Assembly (NCBI GenBank): GCA_903813345.2
Contig: CAIIXF020000008.1
Location: forward strand, 32,450,867-32,514,866
Reading direction: 5' to 3'
Length of the DNA stretch: 64,000 nucleotides
Origin: Owenia fusiformis
Lineage: Eukaryota; Annelida; Polychaeta; Sabellida; Oweniidae
In this document: in pieces, positions 44,001-51,553 of the stretch
Layout: each line of letters starts with the position of its first letter
Numbering within the stretch: the stretch's first letter is position 1
Notes under the pieces: model-generated
What the model was told of the DNA's origin: nothing
Database searches by the model: none
Seen by the model: the letters and a program-made list of their open reading frames with translations, nothing else
Made by a program: the position numbers and the translations under genes

Positions 44001-45617
44001 CTCTTTATCTAAGTTGATGAACTCAATTTGTAGTAACCTTGGCCGAATTTCAGGTAAGTTTTATCTTGGAGAAAATAAATAAAATCAACATGGCAACTAT
44101 GTGTAAGTTAAGATATAAATTATTTACTTTATACTTGAAAAGCAAGTTTGTTGTCAGAAATAAAAAAAAAAATAAAACAGTCTTATCTGTTCCTCTCCCA
44201 TGAAAAAATTCATGGTGATAGTATTTATTCCGTCCTTTTACCTCTCATTCTGAATAAACATTCAGGCATTTTTTACATAACTTAGAGTGTACACTAAATG
44301 TCGGTTTATTTTATTCCTTGCTGATTTCGCTCTTTTTTGTTAAATTTTCAATAAATAAAAAGCATGAACTTTCAAGTCCATTCATATTTTCAATTTGAAC
44401 TCTGCTTAACTCCAGTTCAATCATTAACCTAATAAAAAGAAAAAAATCCAAATAAAATCTTTTGAAATAGGTACGAGATCTATTTCATTAAATCATTTTT
44501 AGAGTTTTGACTAAATTAAGGTTTATGTAATTCTTCTCTGAGTGCATTATTCTATACTATTTTACTCATAAGAAATGTGATAATAATGTTATATTTATCA
44601 AAGAATCCAATGAACTATGATAATTAAAGGCATTTCTCAATATTTACAGAGTAAAAACAATTATCTTTTTCCAGCAGACTCTCTGATTTTTTCAAATTTT
44701 AACAAATGTGTACGTAAGCACTGCCAAAGTCAGGATCTTAAAATAGGAGAGACATATTAAAGCCACATTGGATAAAATACTAATTGATTTTGTCTGTGGC
44801 TATATTTGGCAATGTGAACAGGAAATTTTGATAATCTTTTGTGAGCCAGTCACCTTGCCCGCTTTGTGGCTATTTGAATCATGCCTTTCCTTGCCTGCTT
44901 CATGGCTATTTCATGCCTTTCTACTTGATTCATTGCATCTATCAATTTGCCAATTGTTATCAAGATTAACCTAGTTTAGTTCAATAGATGGCGAAAACTA
45001 CATTGTGTGTGTTTGATGACATCTATAAACTGTGTTTGGAGTCAAAAGTATATCAACCAACATTTATTCCTGAAAAGGGAATTTCAATAATACACTCAGG
45101 GCTGTACTAGTCAGGATTTAAAAATTTTTGAGATCTTAGGTCTCAATATTTGTGAAATCAAATGAGCCAAAAATCACATTTTTTATCTCTACATCAGAGT
45201 CTCTCAATCAGCTCCAAACTAAAAAGTTTCATTTTTCAAACCATGAGTCAATAGACATGTACACTGTAATTTCTAATGTACAAATCTTCTGGCTTTACCA
45301 TCTATATATGATTAAACTTCTCGATTCAAATGCTTAAGGCTCTTAAGACTCTAATTTAAAAGAGAGACAGCTTTCTAATAAAATTCAAAAGCATATCATA
45401 CCTTGGCATTCTCCGGCGGAGATTCTGCCGGTTTTTCCGGCTCTTTAGTAGAAGGTTCACTAACTCCATCTATAGGGGTTACAACGACGGGAGTGGCTAC
45501 TTCTTCGTTCTTGTTCTTTTTCTTGTCCTTCTTCTTGGAGGTTCCGTTGCCATTGGCACCATTTTTCTCTGCGGCTGCAGCCTTTTGCGGGTCGAACTTT
45601 CCACTCTTATTTCCCAT
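17046..45617 (-). CDS. MARCKS/BASP1-like acidic repeat protein, four coding exons, 766 aa
   Basis: Exons 45617-45402, 23142-21146, 20903-20854 and 17083-17046 join in frame through introns of 22,259, 242 and 3,770 bp. Residues 1-7 (MGNKSGK) fit the N-myristoylation rule (Gly2, small residue 6, basic 7). Residues 28-36 are lysine-rich (KKKDKKKNK), as in a membrane or calmodulin effector site. From about residue 120 onward come more than 40 repeats around EAPKEE/VEAPKEEAPVEAA, rich in E, A, P, K and V and without Cys or Trp; the tail is acidic and ends EEKQEEK. This is the build of MARCKS, BASP1 and GAP-43, submembrane proteins of neurites and cell cortex, so a lipid-anchored cortical role is inferred. 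There is no alignable homology beyond composition, and PEVK-like elastic or neurofilament-tail-like proteins are alternatives. The start has an in-frame TAA three codons upstream and A at -3, G at +4. Confidence 0.82.
17558..17716 (+). repeat. dispersed 150-bp repeat, copy 1
   Basis: A good copy: 'ggtagtcatgttttaaaatg', 'aatcagcaaggaataaagta', 'aacaggcatgtagtcaacac', 'aatcaggcagttcattcaaa'. It has no inverted ends, no tRNA promoter boxes and no A-tail. These four words define the family. Confidence 0.9.
18062..18180 (-). repeat. dispersed 150-bp repeat, copy 2 (diverged)
   Basis: Reverse orientation: 'ttctggcatttct', 'agagtgttgag', 'ctttgctgattccactcttt'. Confidence 0.7.
18722..18785. repeat. 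tandem duplication of about 33 bp
   Basis: 'tttctactttttacagtccc' plus 'acttagttcta' type unit present twice in a row. Confidence 0.9.
18930..19365. repeat. irregular field of GCATTGCAAT motifs
   Basis: More than ten copies of 'cattgcaat', 'attgcaataa' or 'aatgcaatgc' with 'catattgcacaaaac' between some of them. The core ATTGCAAT is a perfect palindrome. A 72-codon and a 68-codon open frame on opposite strands are by-products. It lies in the intron between exons 3 and 4. Confidence 0.75.
20854..20903 (-). CDS. MARCKS-like gene exon 3
   Basis: 50 bp: T completes Ser, then EKSEEKAETESKEKSE and one base. The acceptor is tattttcag and the donor GAAG|gtaaat. The same acidic/lysine style as the end of exon 2, and the phases fit on both sides. 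Confidence 0.82.
21011..21096 (-). repeat. dispersed 150-bp repeat, copy 3 (partial)
   Basis: 'acaattaagtgtgcactgac', 'atgcctgttttattatttcc', 'ttgctgttttcac'. Lies in the intron between exons 2 and 3, 50 bp from the exon 2 donor. Confidence 0.65.
21146..23142 (-). CDS. MARCKS-like gene exon 2: EAPKEE repeat domain
   Basis: 1,997 bp (665 codons plus two bases). It opens DKSVDKANEAEEEYTIDDIT, then QELDEEEVAKAMADTP, a non-repeat acidic segment with the only tyrosine. The rest is repeats: 13-residue units (VEAPKEEAPVEAA, 39 bp) mixed with 9-residue units (VEAPKEEAP, 27 bp), more degenerate toward both ends. The acceptor is tgtgttttcag and the donor TCAAG|gtaatc. Three other frames on the opposite strand also stay open through the array because its units are multiples of three; I treat those as shadows. 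Confidence 0.9.
23931..25720. repeat. left arm of foldback element (tandem units of about 363 bp)
   Basis: About four to five head-to-tail units, each with 'gacatttaaggacaaaa.tt', 'ctcccctaccccat' and 'aaagttgtagctattcta'. Units diverge toward the centre. The outer end encodes, outward on the minus strand from 24101, MSSSDQYLDMFARVICFAGE followed by about 80 more residues. Confidence 0.85.
25880..26355 (+). pseudogene. decayed ORF of a mobile-element-type protein (LGDFH ... HEEVDT ... DDTE)
   Basis: Short plus-strand segments read, in order, CCQMLGDFHIAPKGGVIRKF then MIDIGLGDIL, later GKDYKMVKLSLVCEA, and then DHEEVDTLLMAHVYYSAADK with VERICIQSDDTE. The order LGxxH, GKxY, HK/EA, EADT...H and DTD is, as I recall it, typical of a large uncharacterised repetitive protein found in cnidarians and molluscs. 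The copy is broken in several places and cannot be functional. It is centred in the foldback element, so it may be the remnant of its own protein or an earlier insertion. Confidence 0.45.
26719..27734. mobile_element. nested 1.0 kb element with GTCAACTGGTACCCAAG ends and long flanking duplication
   Basis: Inverted ends: GTCAACTGGTACCCAAGACA near 26726 and its reverse complement at about 27700-27730. The left end has three tandem 32-bp 'ggtacccaagacaactcgta' units, the right end one. Both sides are flanked by ACCTTTAAAATG (26707-26718 and 27735-27746), a direct repeat of 12 bp or slightly more that looks like a target-site duplication. The interior is very AT-rich with 'tattatactatattatta' strings and has no coding potential. 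Confidence 0.72.
28060..29775. repeat. right arm of foldback element (inverted copy)
   Basis: Reverse complement of the left arm, with about three well-kept units and one degraded unit near the centre. At the outer end an outward plus-strand frame (29614-29787) encodes 57 residues starting MSSSDQYLDMFARVICFAGE, about five changes in 44 residues from the left-arm version. It may be a real short exon or simply open by chance. Confidence 0.83.
31108..31122 (-). other. candidate 15-bp cassette microexon (MQTST)
   Basis: The strong acceptor catcccctctccag is followed by 15 bases (ATG CAA ACC TCC ACT) and a perfect donor gtaagt. It is phase 0 on both sides, so it would insert five residues between exons 1 and 2 of the MARCKS-like gene without shifting frame. 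There is no transcript evidence. Confidence 0.35.
31325..31480 (+). repeat. dispersed 150-bp repeat, copy 4
   Basis: 'agtggaatcagcaaggaata', 'aagtaaacaggcatgtagtc', followed by a diverged tail. A further partial trace lies at 23709-23765. Confidence 0.85.
32161..32280 (-). repeat. dispersed 150-bp repeat, copy 5 (diverged)
   Basis: 'ttctctaaaatttgaat', 'aatttagagtttattcc', 'tttcaaaacatgac'. Confidence 0.65.
34218..34916. mobile_element. 699-bp mariner-type MITE with perfect 24-bp TIRs
   Basis: CAGGGTGGTCCAAAAAAAGT plus GAAC is present at both ends in inverted orientation with no mismatch, flanked by TA (34216-34217 and 34917-34918). CAGGG termini and TA duplication are typical of Tc1/mariner elements. 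The interior lacks a transposase frame and contains a C-run near 34.5 kb. Perfect ends suggest a fairly recent insertion. Confidence 0.9.
34981..35035. repeat. fragment of 'acagtaaaacct' MITE-like repeat
   Basis: 'acagtaaaacctattaaaac', then 'aacttgaaatatgaatacct', as in the left part of the copies at 47.8 and 50.9 kb. Confidence 0.5.
35568..35765. repeat. 18-bp tandem array, about 11 copies
   Basis: The unit is 'caagtcaagtaaatcctg' or a close variant. Because 18 is a multiple of three, a plus-strand 112-codon frame stays open, reading SQVNPS/SQVNPA repeats. No splice sites or family support suggest coding. Confidence 0.92.
35965..36080 (-). repeat. dispersed 150-bp repeat, copy 6
   Basis: 'acaattaagggtgttaatgt', 'tttactttattccttccgga', 'tttcaaaacatgcccatttt'. 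Confidence 0.75.
36225..36640 (-). other. coding-like or exon-like islet, unresolved
   Basis: Richer in GC than its surroundings and free of repeats. On the minus strand CCCAG|gtaaat (end near 36527) closes a stretch reading RLGKYVNEQSGP, and CTGGTG|gtaagt (end near 36296) closes one reading FCGLSEEIDW. Between them another frame reads EGIVEGIERLKNLKLSEIVK. The frames do not join into one gene that I recognise; it could be an internal promoter with leader exons or an old coding insertion. Confidence 0.25.
36661..37262. repeat. degenerate array of 'tgttggtggcaaattac' units, split by a MITE
   Basis: 'atggcaaattacatggactg', 'gttggtggcaaattgcctga' and similar words recur about every 25-45 bp from 36661 to 36945, and again from about 37200 to 37262. 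The 243 bp between are the MITE at 36953-37195. Confidence 0.75.
36953..37195. mobile_element. 243-bp MITE with GAGCCAGGCCACAGGAAA ends
   Basis: GAGCCAGGCCACAGGAAA at the left faces TTTTCCTATGGCCAGGCTC at the right (about 18 bp, two to three mismatches). Both flanks are ATAT-type, consistent with a short AT target duplication. It interrupts a tandem array, so it inserted after the array formed. Confidence 0.75.
37277..37431. mobile_element. diverged copy of the 'CAGGCCCGTAGCCAGG' MITE
   Basis: Contains 'ggccaaaaataatttcaaga', 'tttctcactattctgaac' and 'aaagtgaacccccttg', ending 'agctggcaatgggctt'. Abuts the better-kept copy at 37432 in the same orientation. Confidence 0.65.
37432..37622. mobile_element. 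'CAGGCCCGTAGCCAGG' MITE, good copy
   Basis: CAGGCCCGTAGCCAGG at the left faces CCTGGCTACGGGCCTG at the right (16 bp, perfect). The interior has 'tttcaccattttgagc', 'gggccaaaattgtcaaatgt' and two 'gaaccccccttgg' blocks. Non-coding. Confidence 0.88.
37635..37720. repeat. 'attgcttatatt' tandem repeat
   Basis: Short units of 10-15 bp (attgcttatattatatat, attgcttatattgtttat, attgctttatattgtata). Low complexity. Confidence 0.85.
38390..38835. repeat. irregular field of AATGCATGACT motifs
   Basis: 'atacatgact', 'aatgcatgac' and 'gactaccaat' recur roughly every 18-40 bp, more than 15 times, with diverged spacers. Same style as the fields at 12.2 and 18.9 kb but with its own word. Confidence 0.72.
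39715..39880 (+). repeat. dispersed 150-bp repeat, copy 7
   Basis: 'gggtcatgttttaaaatgca', 'gaggaataaaataaataagg', 'actctaaattgtataaaaat', 'gttgtttattcaaattttaa'. Ends about 30 bp from the candidate 39-bp cassette exon. Confidence 0.8.
39908..39946 (-). other. candidate 39-bp cassette exon (NDKGILYADFVLP)
   Basis: Acceptor aattcccacag, 13 codons NDKGILYADFVLP, donor gtaagt. Phase 0 on both sides, inside the 22 kb intron whose flanking exons are also phase 0. YADF with flanking hydrophobics resembles tyrosine motifs of receptor tails, which is suggestive only. Confidence 0.38.
41150..41303 (-). repeat. dispersed 150-bp repeat, copy 8
   Basis: A near-complete copy in reverse: 'tttgaatgaactgcctgatt', 'ttcttgcatttctatacaat', 'tactctattccttgctgatt', 'tttcaaaacatgacc'. 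Confidence 0.9.
41805..41955 (+). repeat. dispersed 150-bp repeat, copy 9
   Basis: 'gtggagtcagcaaggaataa', 'agtaaacaggcatgcaatca', 'atacaagaaaatcag'. Confidence 0.85.
42271..43153. mobile_element. 883-bp TTAA-flanked element with AAAG(G/T)CCCC ends
   Basis: TTAAAGGCCCCATATAAAGT at the left faces ACTTTAGACGGGGACTTTAA at the right; the inverted ends differ at about four positions and each carries TTAA, the piggyBac-type target. Inside are a 23-bp tandem duplication ('tttgaattggtgttaaaaag', 42873-42920) and repeated 'atggcgggaaa'. No transposase frame. Confidence 0.68.
43832..43985 (-). repeat. dispersed 150-bp repeat, copy 10
   Basis: 'aatttgaatgaactgtctga', 'tttcttgcatttctatacaa', 'tttattccttgctgattcca', 'tttcaaaacatgactcccat'. 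Confidence 0.9.
44245..44365 (-). repeat. dispersed 150-bp repeat, copy 11 (diverged)
   Basis: 'cttagagtgtacactaaatg', 'ttattttattccttgctgat'. Confidence 0.7.
44850..44930. repeat. tandem duplication of about 33 bp
   Basis: 'ccttgcccgctttgtggcta' plus 'tttgaatcatgcctttc' followed by a close copy 'ccttgcctgcttcatggcta' plus 'tttcatgcctttc'. Confidence 0.85.
45402..45617 (-). CDS. MARCKS-like gene exon 1: myristoylation and lysine cluster
   Basis: 216 bp (72 codons), ending NAK|gtatga in phase 0. It holds the MGNKSGK start, an Ala/Asn/Gly stretch (AAAAEKNGANGNGT), the KKKDKKKNKN cluster and a Pro/Glu-rich end. The GC content is well above the flanks. The N-terminal layout (Gly2, Ala-rich, Asn/Gly, basic patch) is closest in style to MARCKS. 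Confidence 0.87.
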
Positions 45618-45751
45618 TGTGTATTATGCTGGCTGGATTATGCTGGAATTATATAAAGCAAAGCTTTAACACTGATATCCTGTCATGGTTCATTTTGTTC
45701 ATGTTTCATTGCTAACCTAGTGATCCTTATCATCAAAGAATGTGCTCTTGC

Positions 45752-45763
45752 TATATATATACT
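45752..45763 (-). promoter_or_regulatory. TATA-like element upstream of MARCKS-like exon 1
   Basis: TATATATA on the minus strand, 135 bp upstream of the ATG at 45617. This would place a start site near 45.73 kb. AT-rich DNA makes chance matches common. Confidence 0.25.
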
Positions 45764-46099
45764 ACAATGTAATATGTAATGTGGTGTAAACTGCACAGTA
45801 TACGCCTAGCGTCTTGTGCAAACCTTGTTATTCAAATTGTAATAATTATAATATGAAAAAAATATAACATAACATAACATAACATGAAAACATGTCAATC
45901 CCTGGATGCAATTTAAAAAAATGTAAACATAATTGATGCAAGGACTTGATTGATGTAAGCATAATGCAAAATTGGAAGATTTGCATGAGACCCCCCATGT
46001 GGAGAGGGTCATCTGAAATGCTATAACAGCTACATATATAGATGAGGCTAAGCTATTATTGCCCAAAGGGTGGTTGCAACTGAATTCACTAGATTGCTT

Positions 46100-46345
46100 G
46101 TAGGGTAGACAGTTTGACAGTTCAATTTTATTTTGTAAAAATCTCCACCCGTTCCAGCATGTTCAATATTTATCTGGCAATGTCTTTGTGATCTGCTAGG
46201 AGAGATGAGGACAGGCCTAAATGGATTAGACCCCAGTAGAGGGACTGGGGTCAAACTATGGGCAAACTGTGAGCTCAGCTGTGTCAGTGTCTCCAGGTCT
46301 CTCTCAAGAGACAACAATATAACATCAATATATGTTCTGCAATAA
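46100..46345. other. GC-richer islet of unknown nature
   Basis: Stands out from AT-rich flanks and keeps a 101-codon minus-strand frame (LERDLETLTQLSSQFAHS, later PVPLLGSNPFRPVLISP). No splice sites that fit, no tRNA A or B boxes. Could be an exon, a SINE-like insertion or a regulatory block. Confidence 0.25.
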
Positions 46346-47337
46346 CTATGCATTTATGCCATTGTTATATACTCATACATGTAATATCATATATTAGTTC
46401 ATCTGTCAAATGTTATTTTCTATTGTTACATATTTCATCATAAACATCCTGATACATATACTATTCTGCAGATGTATAGACAGTATAGCTGACATTTCAA
46501 TATTATAGAACTGCTTATATTAGATTTCTAAATGCCTAATGTACCATCGTAAAGTAACTATTACTCATGGACCTTAAGGACTTTTCAGTCTTTGAAATAA
46601 GAATTGGCTCAAAAAATTGATACATGTCCATGTACTTGCAAAAGAGATCAGGTTACCAGTATTTTAAAAAATATTTTGGTTGATAGGTTAATACTTAAGC
46701 TTTGTCACCAAAGGATTTAATGGTTCACCCTCATAGCTTTTGACTTACCGTGCGCAGTTATAAATAACGTAGATAAGCATTTTTAATTTCAAATGAATAC
46801 TAGGTTTTATCAAATCTAATTCAATTAATGATAAGTTTTGATTTTAGTTACTATGCACAAATAGTGTGAATGTTCAGTATTAGACAGAGCTTTTATCAAA
46901 CTATGGTCCTTAAAGATCACGATTTGTTGGAGTTTCATTTGAAATCTCAAAAAATAGCCCATCTTATACTTGACATTCAGTTCAGTTTATCCACAATTTC
47001 CAAAGAGCCAATACTGGGTAAGATCGCATTATCATGATTTCCTTGGAAAACGTGAACATACTAAAATCCAACAACAAGAACAAGACAATGCTAAGTGAAA
47101 GAATAAAAGATGAACATATGGAAATGTGTGTGTAAATGAATGCAAAAATGCAAAAATAATGAACCTCATTTAATTATTAAATGGGAAAAAGTTTAGAATA
47201 AGATTCCAGGGAATACAAGATCTATAGTGATATGCAGACACCATCTGGTAGACAGTGAATCACATCTGTGTGTATGCTGCTGTAATATATATGAGTAGCT
47301 ATGATTGACATGTTCGTCTGTTAATCCATATTTTACC

Positions 47338-47495
47338 AAACTTCTCTTCAAAATTTGAATGAAGTATCTGACTTTTTGGCATTTTTATACAATTTAGTGT
47401 ATTGCCTACAAGACAGATATTTTTTTCCTTGCTGATTTCACTTGATCAAGGTGAATTTTTCATTTTAAACAAGACCCCATTGAAATATTTTGAGG
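47338..47495 (-). repeat. dispersed 150-bp repeat, copy 12
   Basis: 'caaaatttgaatgaagtatc', 'tttttatacaatttagtgta', 'tccttgctgatttcacttga'. Confidence 0.8.
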
Positions 47496-47772
47496 GTACA
47501 GGATACACAAATGTCTGACTAAAAACATTATCTATTCCTGGTTCTAATACTATAGTGACTGTTGATGCTAATCTATCAATTTCTGACTAATTCACATATA
47601 AGGCCAAGAAAAATATTTTCTGGTCACTAGGTGAGATCTCTGCCTTCTTAAAATGATACATCCCTCCCTCCCCCCTCCCTCACTAAACATACAAACCATC
47701 TATTTTATTAAGGGTATGGAAAAAGTAGGTGAAGAGGCTTATGCAAGATTTTTATTTTTTACTCGCTCCAAA

Positions 47773-47940
47773 ATACTACAGTAAAACCAGTATATCGAAA
47801 CACATCTCTAATCTGAAAAACTTGCAATATGAACACTTTTTCTTGGACCCGTTGATTTACCCGTTTATGTACTGAAATGTGAACATCTACTAATCAGAAC
47901 CCTTTTGGCCGGTCCCAGAGGTGTTCAAATTTCACTGTTC
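47773..47940. repeat. 'acagtaaaacc' MITE-like repeat, long copy
   Basis: 'tacagtaaaaccagtatatc', 'tgaacactttttcttggacc', 'gaacccttttggccggtccc', 'agaggtgttcaaatttcact'. The last block is the rough reverse complement of the first, so the repeat can fold on itself. Confidence 0.7.
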
Positions 47941-48159
47941 TTATACCCAAAAAAGAATGCAGGCATTCAAACACATGTACTGGTAGAAAGGACTTTATAA
48001 GTGCCAACTAAATAAACATAATTACAAACCAAATAATCGATTCCTTTGGAACAATTACAAGATAAAAGAGTGTTATCAACTTGTCTGCAATTGCATTTAA
48101 AGACATTTTCAAGCCTGTCATATAAAATACAATCTTTCCAAACCTTGAAGGAATTCTCT

Positions 48160-48390
48160 CCATTTTCTTCCATTTTCATACAATTAAGAGTGTTAACTAC
48201 ATGCCTGTTTAGGTTATTTCTTGCTAATTCCACTCATTTCTCTCTAAAATCTGAATGAACTGCTTAATTTTCTTGCATTTCTTTACAATTTAGAGTGTTG
48301 ACTACATGTCTGTTTACTTTATTCCTTGCTAATTTCACTATTTTCCACCTTATTTTCCATTTCAAAACATGATCGTCTTGACATTTCTTC
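48160..48390 (-). repeat. dispersed 150-bp repeat, copies 13 and 14 in tandem
   Basis: A partial copy (48160-48242: 'acaattaagagtgttaacta', 'atgcctgtttaggttatttc') runs directly into a full one (to 48390: 'ctgaatgaactgcttaattt', 'tttactttattccttgctaa', 'tttcaaaacatgatcg'). Confidence 0.85.
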
Positions 48391-48964
48391 ATGGGTCAAA
48401 CACTTGTGCCCATTAAATGGATGGGCCTTCTGATGAGATGTAGATTTGATAAAAAAAAATGTGATGACTAATCCAAATGCCAGTATAAGATAGCAATCTA
48501 TTGATTGGTTGAAACAGAAATGAAAATGTAATCATTAACGAATATCTATAAGGTTTATCTAAGAATATTAGAAAGAATTACTTATGAATAATTATGATTT
48601 CAGAAACTCTGTATAGTGTCTGCTAAGTAACAAATTGATTTTTCCCCAAGAAGAACACATCAACCATATGTTTGGGAGGGGGCACCCTTACTGGGATGTT
48701 CCCCTCGTACCATGGGGGAGAGGTGACAGATGGGGCTAGTCTATGAAAAGAATGCACCCGAGACACTCATAATCAAAGAAAATATAGAATTGATAATTTT
48801 TCACTTCGAAACAACAGCAAATCAATAAATAATATATCACAAGGCATTAAACATGAAAAATTCCATCTGGCAAGTTATTGCAGGTAGTTACAAAAATGTG
48901 ACCATTTGTTACAGATACTGACCATGAGTAATTTTAACGAGTACTATTGAATTAATTTCTTACC

Positions 48965-49045
48965 TTGAAATTATGAATGTCTGCGCTGTATTGCTAACCC
49001 GGAATTGTGCAATATGATATTTCTATTGTTGTCCTCTGTATTATG
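48965..49045 (-). other. possible untranslated exon upstream of MARCKS-like gene
   Basis: Acceptor-like cactgacttcag and donor TTTCAAG|gtaaga bound about 80 bp that are slightly richer in GC and closed in all frames. It lies 3.3 kb upstream of exon 1 on the same strand, so a 5' leader exon is possible. Confidence 0.2.
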
Positions 49046-49670
49046 ACTGAAGTCAGTGTGACATTGGTTTTCTTTCTTCAATAGCTTAATGTTAAACCTC
49101 TGGAAATACAGTAAAATCAACATAAAAATTCAATTAAATTAATACTCATATAATACAACACAGATTTATTAATTGTAATCGATAATGATTCTTGGAAATG
49201 ATAGCAATAATGAGTGATTAATAGGAATTGTTCAACTTTTTCATTCTGTTTTCATTCTGTGTCAATATTCCCAAAATCAACATTACCCAATCTCTCTCAT
49301 TTTACTAAGTTTTCTGTTTTACTGTAAGACGCAACTTCTAGGTAAAACTCCCCTTTCTTTAAATTCAAAAGGACCAGGTATGGTATTACAAATGATTTAA
49401 GACAGTCATATATTTTACCATAGTTATTTTGTCAGCATATCATTTATCATCAACATAATTTGTTTTCCTTCAGTAAGCCCCCCCCCCCCGAGGATAATAA
49501 AATTATCCACAAGAACTTTTAAAACATGGATTAGATTTAGGATCCAATATCAGATTAGGAATATATTTATTGTCAGGATATACAGTAGTCATAGTCAAAC
49601 ATAAGTATTTTAAATTATTTGCTATGAAGAATATCACCCATGAGAGCAACATCTTGGTTGTCTTGAAGGT

Positions 49671-49735
49671 GAATATTTCAAATTTGAAAAAAATATATAG
49701 TCCCTTCAATATGTTTTTTCAAATTTGAAATATTC
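49671..49735. repeat. perfect 22-bp hairpin
   Basis: GAATATTTCAAATTTGAAAA plus AA at 49671-49692 and its exact reverse complement at 49714-49735, loop 21 bp. Each arm contains its own palindrome (TTCAAATTTGAA). Confidence 0.9.
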
Positions 49736-49964
49736 TTCACGAACTTCACTAAAATCAGCTCTGCATCATTTTTAAACAATGTAATTCAAATCCCGTTAAA
49801 AACCACATCCTAAATCCCAAAAGTACATTTGGTCTGTGCATGGTCTGTGTATATACTGTATTCAGAAATATTTTGAGTTAAAACCTCAAATTTGTCATCA
49901 TTGCCCTGAAGTAAGTAATACCTAGGTCACTATGACCTTGTGGTTAGTTACCTTTGCCATTAAA

Positions 49965-50100
49965 AATATCACGATATTCATGTTTAGAAATGAAAAATTG
50001 AGTGGAAAGGAGTGGATTAAGCAAGGATTAATGTCAAAAGAAATATAGTGAACACTCTAAATTGTACAAAAATGCGAGGATGACAAAGACTTCTGTTGAA
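49965..50100 (+). repeat. dispersed 150-bp repeat, copy 15
   Basis: 'gagtggaaaggagtggatta', 'agcaaggattaatgtcaaaa', 'gaacactctaaattgtacaa'. Confidence 0.8.
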
Positions 50101-50201
50101 ACATACAGAGAAAGTTCTAAAAATTGAGAGTACTTTTTGAGAAATTCTATGTACAGGCTTATCTTATCCTGTTACATCTAGAATATGAAAGCCAGTAAGT
50201 A

Positions 50202-50340
50202 AAATGTCATGAAGGCTATGTTTCAAAATGCAAAATAGAGTGGAAAAGAGTGGAATCAACAAGAAATAAACTAAACAAGCATGTAGGGGACACTTTAAAT
50301 TATACAGAAATTCCTAACAATATCAGATACATCATTCATT
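50202..50340 (+). repeat. dispersed 150-bp repeat, copy 16
   Basis: 'tcatgaaggctatgtttcaa', 'agagtggaaaagagtggaat', 'caacaagaaataaactaaac'. Confidence 0.88.
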
Positions 50341-50854
50341 TTGATATATACATAGAAGTTATATTGAATATGCCTTCATGCATTAAGCAGAACTAAACAT
50401 GTAATGTTGCTGTCTCTCACCTTGCTGGAATAAAGTTAAAGTTAGCACATTTTTGAAATTTCCAATAAATCATTTAATTTTGCATATTTTTAAAAATCGG
50501 AGGACTGGATGCTCCTGAAGAAAAATCCCTTTTTACAGCTAAAATACCTAACATCATCTCTCTATGCTTATGGTAACTATGTAAACCTTAATAAGGGAAG
50601 TGCAAAATGATGGCTGTTTTAGAAGCTCACATAACCACAAAAACAACAATGTTCTAATACTCTGATGTCTGGAGAGTGCCCCAGCTGTGGTCACACCAAA
50701 CAGGTATACAATTTCCCTCTAGAGGTAAACAATCTCACCAGAGGTGTACAATTCCATCCACCTGAGATAGAACATTACACCTCAAAGGAAGGGACAACTT
50801 GTATACCATGGATCTGCATGAGATCATTCCATCACATTTTCTACATCATGATAA

Positions 50855-51020
50855 ACTACAGTGAAACCTATGTATCAGAACACCTCTCAATTTGAACACT
50901 TTTTCTTGGTCCCAATTTTGTTAAGTCCAATTGACTCACATATTGAAAAAACTTGAAATGTGAACTCCTCCTAATCTGAACACTTTTGGCCAGTCCCAGA
51001 GCTGTTTTAATAAGACAGGT
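50855..51020. repeat. 'acagtgaaacct' MITE-like repeat
   Basis: 'tacagtgaaacctatgtatc', 'gaacacctctcaatttgaac', 'ctaatctgaacacttttggc', 'cagtcccagagctgtttt'. Same order of blocks as at 47.8 kb. Confidence 0.72.
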
Positions 51021-51388
51021 TTTGTCATTTTCCTCATTTATCTAGCCCAGCCATGTTAATCTTCACAATAAATATCTTTTTGTTCTTTCTAAAGAGCACT
51101 TCATCTAGACTCTTCGAGAAAGAGGTCATCCTTCCATCTAGCCTTAACCAATAAGAATACATTTGCACCATTCAAATGCATTTGACCAGCAATAAAAATT
51201 CAGCTACCCAATCAAAGTAACATTCACTTAACCTTATTCCTCTCATAAGTACCTGACATTCATTTCGAACTCTCATTAAAGATCATGACAGCTACTTTTG
51301 GGGTCTTTAAGATCTTATCAGTATCAAAACTGAATATTCATTTTTCTTATCCAAACCCTATAATGTACTATGCTCCTAAACTAAAGGG

Positions 51389-51553
51389 CAGGCCCGTAGC
51401 CAGAATTTTCCAAGGGGGGGGGGTTCACTTTTCCAAAACAATCTAGGGGGGGGGGGGTGTTCACTTCGGCAAATTTGGCAAAAAATCACTCAAAAAATAG
51501 TCAAAATGGTGATAAACTGCATGGTTTTGAAAGAAATTTTGGCCAGGGGGCTA
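51389..51553. mobile_element. 'CAGGCCCGTAGCCAG' MITE, truncated, opposite orientation inside
   Basis: The left end caggcccgtagccag is intact. The interior reads in the reverse sense to the 37.4 and 60.5 kb copies ('gtcaaaatggtgataaactg', 'gaaattttggccaggggg'). The right TIR is missing. Two G-runs of about ten bases lie inside. Confidence 0.75.

Noticed and set aside
46048-46353. 101-codon minus-strand frame as a gene
   Set aside because: No family features, no start context or splice sites that fit; kept only as an unexplained islet.
50650-50895. Plus-strand frame MSGECPSCGHTKQVYN as a zinc-finger fragment
   Set aside because: A single CPSCGH pair without further ligands. The stretch is a loose repeat of 'aggtatacaatttccctcta' type words.
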